The translations under genes were made by a program, and so were the position numbers. From Pseudomonadota bacterium (GTDB lineage Bacteria > Cyanobacteriota > Vampirovibrionia > LMEP-6097): 5,083 nt of DNA. Positions 1 to 3,710 of the stretch are shown here, piece by piece; positions within the stretch are counted from its first letter, which is position 1, and the number at the start of each line of letters is the position of its first letter. Under the pieces are notes generated by a model. That model saw only the letters and a list, made by a program, of their open reading frames with translations, was not told the origin of the DNA and searched no databases. The DNA is taken from positions 1 to 5,083 of the forward strand of contig RFQS01000161.1 of assembly GCA_009924885.1 (NCBI GenBank), given 5' to 3'.

Positions 1-174
1 GCTTTAAAACAGATTAAAGAGAAAAAATATTATGAAAAATACCTAAACACACCAATACTGAAGCAAGTTTCAAGTCTAAATATGTCTCTTAAAAAGATTC
101 ACTTGGTAGGAATTAATTTCAGCAGTAAGGAACGTAATATTAATGAGTATTTAGTTGAAGAGATGGCAGGCTAA
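1..174 (+). CDS. C-terminal end of an AAA-ATPase-like / PD-(D/E)XK nuclease domain protein (5' end outside window)
   Basis: Frame 1 is open from the window edge to a TAA at 172-174 and gives 57 residues. The text contains ALKQIKEKKYYEKYL, then KKIHLVGINFSSKERNI and an acidic end (VEEMAG). From memory this is the typical C-terminus of the family that couples an N-terminal AAA-ATPase-like domain to a C-terminal PD-(D/E)XK nuclease-like domain (Pfam AAA-ATPase_like plus PDDEXK_9). In that family the pattern 'ALxQIxxKxYxxKY ... GINFSxxxRNIxEW' is a recognisable ending. The ATPase part and the catalytic acidic residues lie upstream and cannot be seen. The biological role of the family is poorly defined; these genes are often present in many copies per genome. 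No terminator is evident before folD, 88 nt downstream. Confidence 0.8.
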   Translation, partial: ALKQIKEKKYYEKYLNTPILKQVSSLNMSLKKIHLVGINFSSKERNINEYLVEEMAG

Positions 175-262
175 AAAATTATTCTGAGTATAAAGAGATA
201 AAAATCATAGACCCAGAAAACTTTATGAATTATTTCACTCGCTAAAGCTAAAATCTCTTAAT

Positions 263-1189
263 ATGTTAGAAGCTGCTCAAATAATTGATGGTAAGAAAAT
301 TTCCGCTGAAATTAAAGAAGAATTAAAGAAAAAAATCAGTGGATTTTTAACTGTTTCCGATGAAAACAAGCTTGATGAAAGATTTTCAAGACCTCCTTGT
401 CTTGCGGTAATTTTAGTCGGTCCTGCTAGTCATTATTACGTGAGTAGTAAAGAGAAGTCGTGCGAAACAGTCGGTATTAAATCTATAAAAAAAATTATGG
501 CTGCGAGCATTTCTAAGGAAGAACTTCTACAGCAGATAGCCGAGTTCAATAAAGATCAAGGAATCGATGGTATTCTCTTGCAGTTGCCTCTGCCAGAGCA
601 TTTAAGAGAGTTTACTCAAGACATCGTAGATTCTATATCTGTAGATAAAGATGTAGATGGTCTGACGACGGCTAATCTAGGTAGATTACTCTCTAATTCT
701 AAATCTGCGATACATCCTTGCACTCCGAAAGGCTGTATGGAGTTATTAAAAAGGTATGGTATTAAGACCGAGGGTAAAAGAGTTTTAGTTATAGGACGTA
801 GTACCCTAGTTGGTTTGCCTATTTCGATTCTTTTAAATCAAGCTAACGCCACGGTTATTATGGCTCATAGCCGCACGACTAACCTAGAAGAAGAATGTAA
901 AAGTGCAGATATTATAGTCGCAGCGATTGGTAAACCTAATTATATTCAAGGTTCATGGTTAAAGGCTGGAGCCGTAGTAATAGATGTCGGAATTAATGCT
1001 GTGATGCAAGTGCAAGCAGATGGCAGTGAACTCAAAAAAATAGTCGGGGATGTAGATTTTAAAACTGCTTCTGAGAAAGCTTCTTTCATCACACCAGTAC
1101 CAGGCGGAGTCGGGCTAATGACGGTGGCTATGCTTTTATCTAACACGGTGGAATTGTATTTAAGGAAGATAGTTTATAATTTAAACTGA
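263..1189 (+). CDS. folD: Bifunctional methylenetetrahydrofolate dehydrogenase / methenyltetrahydrofolate cyclohydrolase
   Basis: FolD is a cytosolic enzyme that interconverts 5,10-methylene-THF, 5,10-methenyl-THF (NADP-dependent) and 10-formyl-THF, supplying one-carbon units for purine and formyl-Met-tRNA synthesis. Visible hallmarks are IIDGK at 7-11; the active-site YVSSK with Tyr59 and Lys63; GILLQLPLPE with Gln107; DKDVDG with Asp132; HPCTPKG at 151-157; the Rossmann motif GRSTLVGLP at 178-186; GDVDF at 262-266; and TPVPGGVG at 277-284. At 308 aa it is about 20 longer than E. coli FolD, mostly through an extra acidic stretch near residues 27-44. Oddities: the usual GPMT reads GLMT (Leu285), and two residues seem to be missing before PAS (VGPAS instead of VGxxPAS). 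The ATG at 263 is the only ATG/GTG/TTG start after the in-frame stop at 191-193. No Shine-Dalgarno is visible. nuoA follows after 2 nt, so co-transcription is likely. The catalytic residues look intact, so the enzyme is probably active. Confidence 0.96.
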   Translation: MLEAAQIIDGKKISAEIKEELKKKISGFLTVSDENKLDERFSRPPCLAVILVGPASHYYVSSKEKSCETVGIKSIKKIMAASISKEELLQQIAEFNKDQGIDGILLQLPLPEHLREFTQDIVDSISVDKDVDGLTTANLGRLLSNSKSAIHPCTPKGCMELLKRYGIKTEGKRVLVIGRSTLVGLPISILLNQANATVIMAHSRTTNLEEECKSADIIVAAIGKPNYIQGSWLKAGAVVIDVGINAVMQVQADGSELKKIVGDVDFKTASEKASFITPVPGGVGLMTVAMLLSNTVELYLRKIVYNLN

Positions 1190-1191
1190 TC

Positions 1192-1578
1192 ATGGAAACT
1201 GGACAAATAGGAATCATCTCTGTAGTAGCTATTCTAAATGGCTTATTTTTACTTGGCTTGAGTATCGCAATTCAGAGAATATGTGGCATTTACAGCCCTG
1301 GTGCTGTTAAGAATGACACCTATGAGTGCGGCATGAAATCTGAGATGGAGAGCCAAGTCCAGTTCGATATTAAATACTATCTCTTTGCGATCATGTTTAT
1401 AATTTTTGATGTAGAGTTCGTTTTCTTAATGCCATGGGCTAGTTTATTTACCTTTATGGAAGCGGGTACTAGAGGTTTTATAATATTTGAGGCTTTTATG
1501 TTTGTAGCGATTCTTCTAATAGGCTTACTTTATGCATGGAAGAAGGGTGCTCTGGATTGGAACCAGGAGTCAGTTTAG
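1192..1578 (+). CDS. nuoA: NADH-quinone oxidoreductase subunit A (complex I; ND3/NdhC homologue)
   Basis: NuoA is a small membrane subunit of respiratory complex I near the junction of the peripheral and membrane arms. The protein has 128 aa, a normal family length. Three hydrophobic segments are visible at about 8-28, 63-85 and 95-115. The loop between the first two holds YECGM (44-48), with the conserved cysteine equivalent to the switch-loop Cys of mitochondrial ND3. Next come QFDIKYYLFA (57-66), FDVEFVFLMPWA (72-83) and the C-terminal signature YAWKKGALDW (114-123). The YECGM form and QFDI are NuoA-like; cyanobacterial NdhC usually reads YESGM, from memory. The ATG lies 2 nt after the folD stop with no Shine-Dalgarno, suggesting coupling to folD. 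The gene is alone: no nuoB, nuoC or nuoD follows, and the next gene is convergent hup. The other subunits must be encoded elsewhere or be missing. Confidence 0.95.
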   Translation: METGQIGIISVVAILNGLFLLGLSIAIQRICGIYSPGAVKNDTYECGMKSEMESQVQFDIKYYLFAIMFIIFDVEFVFLMPWASLFTFMEAGTRGFIIFEAFMFVAILLIGLLYAWKKGALDWNQESV

Positions 1579-1636
1579 GACTAGATTCCAGAGGCTGTTT
1601 TTTTAATTTATTTTTTCGATATCGTTATAAACAAGC

Positions 1637-1671
1637 AAAAAAAAGAGCCCTCAGTAATGAGGACTCTTTTT
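1637..1671. terminator. Bidirectional rho-independent terminator between nuoA and hup
   Basis: The stem is GAG-C-CCTCA (1645-1653) pairing with TGAGG-A-CTC (1658-1666) around a GTAA loop, with one C/A mismatch. It is flanked by A8 (1637-1644) on the left and T5 (1667-1671) on the right, which extend the pairing. Read on the - strand the hairpin is followed by eight T, so it should end hup strongly. On the + strand the T tract is five long, enough to terminate folD-nuoA as well. It lies between two converging genes, as expected for a shared terminator. Confidence 0.88.
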
Positions 1672-1694
1672 AAAGTACTTATTAGGTAAGCTTC

Positions 1695-2096
1695 TTACTT
1701 AGTAGCTTTTTTCTTAGCAACTACTTTTTTAGCAACTGCTTTTTTTGCAGCAGCAGGAGCTTTCTTAGCAGCAGCAGGTTTTTTCTTAGCAACTGGTTTC
1801 TTGATGCCAGGTGCTTTGCCTGTTTGTACAGCAGCTTTGAACTCAGATCCAGCAGAGAAAGCAGGTGTTTTCTTAGCAGGGATTTTAATTCTTTCAGTAG
1901 GCTTCTGTGGATTTACGCCAATTCTAGCTTTTCTTTTTCTAGCTTCGAAAGTACCGAAACCAACTAAAGTTACTTTACGTCCTTTAGTGATTTCTTCTAC
2001 GATTACAGCAAGGATAGCTTTTAGAGCGCTGTCAACGTCTACTTTTGATAGACCAGTTCCTTCAGCTACTTTTTCAATTAATTCAGATTTATTCAT
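1695..2096 (-). CDS. hup: HU-family DNA-binding protein with a lysine/alanine-rich C-terminal tail
   Basis: This is a nucleoid-associated protein that binds and bends DNA as a dimer. Residues 1-92 are a complete HU domain: MNKSELIEKVA, then GFGTFEARKRKARIGVNPQKP (46-66), which spans the family signature and the start of the DNA-binding arm, with NP (62-63) at the intercalation position, and then IPAKKTPAFSAGSEFK (72-87). Residues 94-133 are an added tail of about 40 residues made almost only of Lys, Ala, Pro and Val (repeated AKK, AAAKK, PAAAKK units), like eukaryotic histone H1 or mycobacterial HupB tails. Standard HU is about 90 aa. The tail probably increases non-specific DNA binding or compaction (inference). 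The ATG is set by an AGGAG 8 nt upstream, the only clear Shine-Dalgarno in the window, which fits high expression. A sigma70-type promoter precedes it, and the 1637-1671 hairpin ends it. Confidence 0.95.
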   Translation of the reverse strand: MNKSELIEKVAEGTGLSKVDVDSALKAILAVIVEEITKGRKVTLVGFGTFEARKRKARIGVNPQKPTERIKIPAKKTPAFSAGSEFKAAVQTGKAPGIKKPVAKKKPAAAKKAPAAAKKAVAKKVVAKKKATK

Positions 2097-2104
2097 TTGT
2101 TTTT

Positions 2105-2109
2105 CTCCT
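2105..2109 (-). promoter_or_regulatory. Ribosome binding site of hup
   Basis: On the - strand the sequence reads TAGGAGAAAAACAAATG. AGGAG is a strong anti-Shine-Dalgarno match with an 8-nt spacer to the hup start codon. No other gene in the window has a comparable site. Confidence 0.85.
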
Positions 2110-2158
2110 ATTGTTTACTAAACCCAATCGATGACTATCTTTAAATAGCCTCAGAAAT

Positions 2159-2187
2159 AGTTTACTAGGAAGTTATTTTTGTGTAAA
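2159..2187 (-). promoter_or_regulatory. Predicted sigma70-type promoter of hup
   Basis: On the - strand, TTTACA (2187-2182; 5 of 6 to TTGACA) is followed after exactly 17 nt by TAAACT (2164-2159; 4 of 6 to TATAAT). Transcription would start near 2152 and give a leader of about 55 nt before the hup ATG. The GTTTAC word overlapping both boxes recurs at 2113-2118, so a regulator could also bind here (inference). The match was made by eye and has not been tested. Confidence 0.55.
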
Positions 2188-2213
2188 CCATTTCTGACGG
2201 AAATTTCTCAAAA

Positions 2214-2807
2214 TTATTTTTCTGTATCGCTGGTATAGAAAAAAATTGAGCTATCTCCATACTCTTTTTTCTTCACTAATTCTAAATGGCTTAAACATCC
2301 ATCAAATGACTGATCCAGCCAGTTCCCGCTCCCTGACTCGATTATAAGTAGACCATGCTCTGATAAAAGTTTTCCTTCGAAAATATTTTCGACGATTTTT
2401 TGGAATTTTTTTGGAGGCAGTGAGTAAGGGGGATCTAAGAAAATAATTTCAAAATTATTTTTCGATAATTTCTTTATTGCTGCTTCGGCCGTTAGAGGAA
2501 AGATCTTGGCCGAGGCATTTAATTGTAAATTTTGGATATTGGCCTTAATAAGCTTTGTGCATTTAGGATCTCTTTCGATAAATAAAACTGATTTAGCAGA
2601 ATTACTCATAAACTCGAATCCTACTGCACCTGTTCCAGCGAAAATATCTAAAACTTTTATTTCTGAAAAATTAAAATCAAAATACGAAAGGCAAGTATTT
2701 ATAATGGCCTCGCGGATTAAAGACTGTGTGGGTCTAAGTTCCCGAGCATTATCCGTTGTTGCGAGGGTTTTTCCTCTGAATTTTCCACTTACTAGTTTTA
2801 GTCCCAC
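2214..2807 (-). CDS. rsmD: 16S rRNA (guanine(966)-N2)-methyltransferase RsmD
   Basis: RsmD uses S-adenosylmethionine to methylate N2 of G966 (E. coli numbering) of 16S rRNA on the assembling 30S subunit. The 197 aa match the family's usual length. Visible motifs are the N-terminal LVSGKFRGKTL (5-15); RPTQSLIREAIIN (25-37); the SAM-binding motif I VLDIFAGTGAVG (52-63); the acidic ERD (78-80) closing the next strand; catalytic DPPY (125-128); and the C-terminal KEYGDSSIFFY (181-191). The start codon is GTG at 2807-2805. No ATG, GTG or TTG lies in frame between it and the upstream stop at 2840-2838, so this start is forced, and the N-terminus fits the family. There is no Shine-Dalgarno. It diverges from the receiver gene across 35 nt. 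No terminator is seen after the stop, so readthrough into hup, 117 nt downstream, is possible. Confidence 0.94.
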   Translation of the reverse strand: MGLKLVSGKFRGKTLATTDNARELRPTQSLIREAIINTCLSYFDFNFSEIKVLDIFAGTGAVGFEFMSNSAKSVLFIERDPKCTKLIKANIQNLQLNASAKIFPLTAEAAIKKLSKNNFEIIFLDPPYSLPPKKFQKIVENIFEGKLLSEHGLLIIESGSGNWLDQSFDGCLSHLELVKKKEYGDSSIFFYTSDTEK

Positions 2808-2819
2808 GTTAACGCTTAA

Positions 2820-2828
2820 TGATAAAAT
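2820..2828 (+). promoter_or_regulatory. Possible extended -10 promoter for the receiver gene
   Basis: TG-A-TAAAAT is an extended -10 arrangement (TAAAAT is 5 of 6 to TATAAT) in the 35-nt gap between divergent rsmD and the receiver gene. No -35 box is seen at 16-18 nt upstream, as extended -10 promoters allow. Transcription would start about 8 nt before the ATG at 2843, giving a nearly leaderless mRNA. In an AT-rich genome such matches occur by chance, so this is weak. Confidence 0.3.
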
Positions 2829-2842
2829 GGCGATAGGTTAAT

Positions 2843-3219
2843 ATGGGCGAAAAAATTAAAATTTTAATTGCTGATGATGAGGATTCGCTAAGAACTCTCG
2901 TGAGAGCGGTTCTCGAAGCAGAGGATAAATACATCATAGAGGAAGCCATAGATGGCGATGAGGTAATGATTAGGGTTAAAGCTGATAAGCCAGACCTCTT
3001 GATCTTAGATATCATGATGCCAGGTCAGTCTGGTTTTGAGGTATGTGAAAAGATTAAACAAACACCAGAACTTAAAGATATTAAAGTAATTATTCTTACT
3101 GCTAAAGGGCAGGCTACAGAAGAGAGTCTATAGGAGCAGATCACTTTATTTCTAAACCGTTTAGTCCTTTAGAATTACTCGAATTAGTGAATAGCGTAAC
3201 TTCTAAAGCGAGTACTTAA
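2843..3219 (+). pseudogene. Single-domain CheY-like response regulator, broken by a frameshift near 3128-3133
   Basis: The first frame (2843-3133, 96 aa, TAG stop) gives most of a receiver domain: KIKILIADDEDS with acidic-pocket Asp11-Asp12, LLILDIMMPGQSGFEV with phospho-acceptor Asp56, and VIILTAKGQ with Thr86. It then stops. A second frame, from GGA at 3133 to TAA at 3217-3219, gives GADHFISKPFSPLELLELV, exactly the missing end of a receiver, including the conserved Lys (3154-3156). Joined, they make about 125 aa, the normal size of a stand-alone receiver. Between TAKGQ and GAD, intact relatives have about 10 residues; here only 6-7 remain, so a net loss near 10 nt could explain both the shortening and the frame change. 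No slippery heptamer is visible, so programmed frameshifting is unlikely. A weak AGG lies 5 nt before the ATG. The stopped product lacks the last strand, last helix and catalytic Lys, so it is probably non-functional unless the break is a sequencing or assembly error. Confidence 0.8.
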
Positions 3220-3254
3220 TTGGGTTCTAAAATTAAGTTTCAATTTTTAAGCAG

Positions 3255-3710
3255 ATGAAAATTCTAGTTATTCATGGTCCTAATTTAAATATGCTTGGCA
3301 AAAGAGAACCAGAATATTATGGCTCAGAGACCTTGCTTGACATTAATCAGCAGCTTATAGAACTTGCGGCTACAGCTAATTTAGAGATAGAAACATTTCA
3401 GTCGAATATCGAAGGTGAATTAGTTTCTAAGATTCAAGAAGCTGGAAACGCAGGAATTGAAGATTGCGAGCAGTCCCAGCAGACGAAAGGTATCATCCTG
3501 AACGCAGGCGCTTATACGCATACGAGTATTGCTCTTAGAGACGCTATTTCATCTATAAAAGTTCCCGTGATAGAAGTACATTTATCTAATATTCATGCCA
3601 GAGAAGATTTTAGACACACCTCGATGATAGCGGCTGTCTGTAAGGGGCAGATATCTGGCTTCGCTGCTAAAAGTTATATCCTTGCTTTGAAATATTTTAT
3701 TGATGGATAG
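3255..3710 (+). CDS. aroQ: Type II 3-dehydroquinate dehydratase
   Basis: This enzyme catalyses the third step of the shikimate pathway, reversible dehydration of 3-dehydroquinate to 3-dehydroshikimate, as a cytosolic dodecamer. Visible motifs are GPNLNMLGKREPEYYG (8-23), with lid Arg17 and the catalytic Tyr22; QSNIEGEL (49-56); NAGAYTHTSIALRDA (83-97); EVHLSN (107-112), with the catalytic His109; and AREDFRHTS (115-123), with Arg120. All expected active-site residues are present. At 151 aa it is slightly longer than the usual 140-150 because of an extra stretch of about 9 residues near 65-77 (acidic and Gln-rich) in the loop before ILNAGAYTH. The ATG fits the family start, but no Shine-Dalgarno is seen. 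Its last 8 nt overlap the start of the radical SAM gene, so the two are probably translationally coupled. Confidence 0.96.
   Translation: MKILVIHGPNLNMLGKREPEYYGSETLLDINQQLIELAATANLEIETFQSNIEGELVSKIQEAGNAGIEDCEQSQQTKGIILNAGAYTHTSIALRDAISSIKVPVIEVHLSNIHAREDFRHTSMIAAVCKGQISGFAAKSYILALKYFIDG

Noticed and set aside
175..262. folD promoter (TATAAA at 189-194)
   Set aside because: It matches a -10 box, but no -35 box lies at the right spacing and it is not an extended -10. In AT-rich DNA this is not convincing.
1590..1616. T-rich tract after nuoA as a separate terminator
   Set aside because: Only a 3-bp stem (CAG-AGG-CTG) precedes the T run. The 1637-1671 hairpin is far better.
1801..2121. Open + strand frame antisense to hup
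   Set aside because: It is a shadow of the strongly supported HU gene, its product resembles no known protein, and it crosses the hup promoter-leader region.
2097..2152. Riboswitch or structured leader upstream of hup
   Set aside because: Only a short AT-rich inverted repeat is visible in a leader of about 55 nt, too small for a known riboswitch class.
2506..3015. Open frames antisense to rsmD (+, 2506-2841) and to the receiver (-, 2809-3015)
   Set aside because: Both overlap genes with clear family motifs and show no domain features of their own.
3122..3136. Programmed ribosomal frameshift site in the receiver gene
   Set aside because: No slippery heptamer or downstream pseudoknot is visible, and the Leu tRNA on CTA could not re-pair in the -1 frame.
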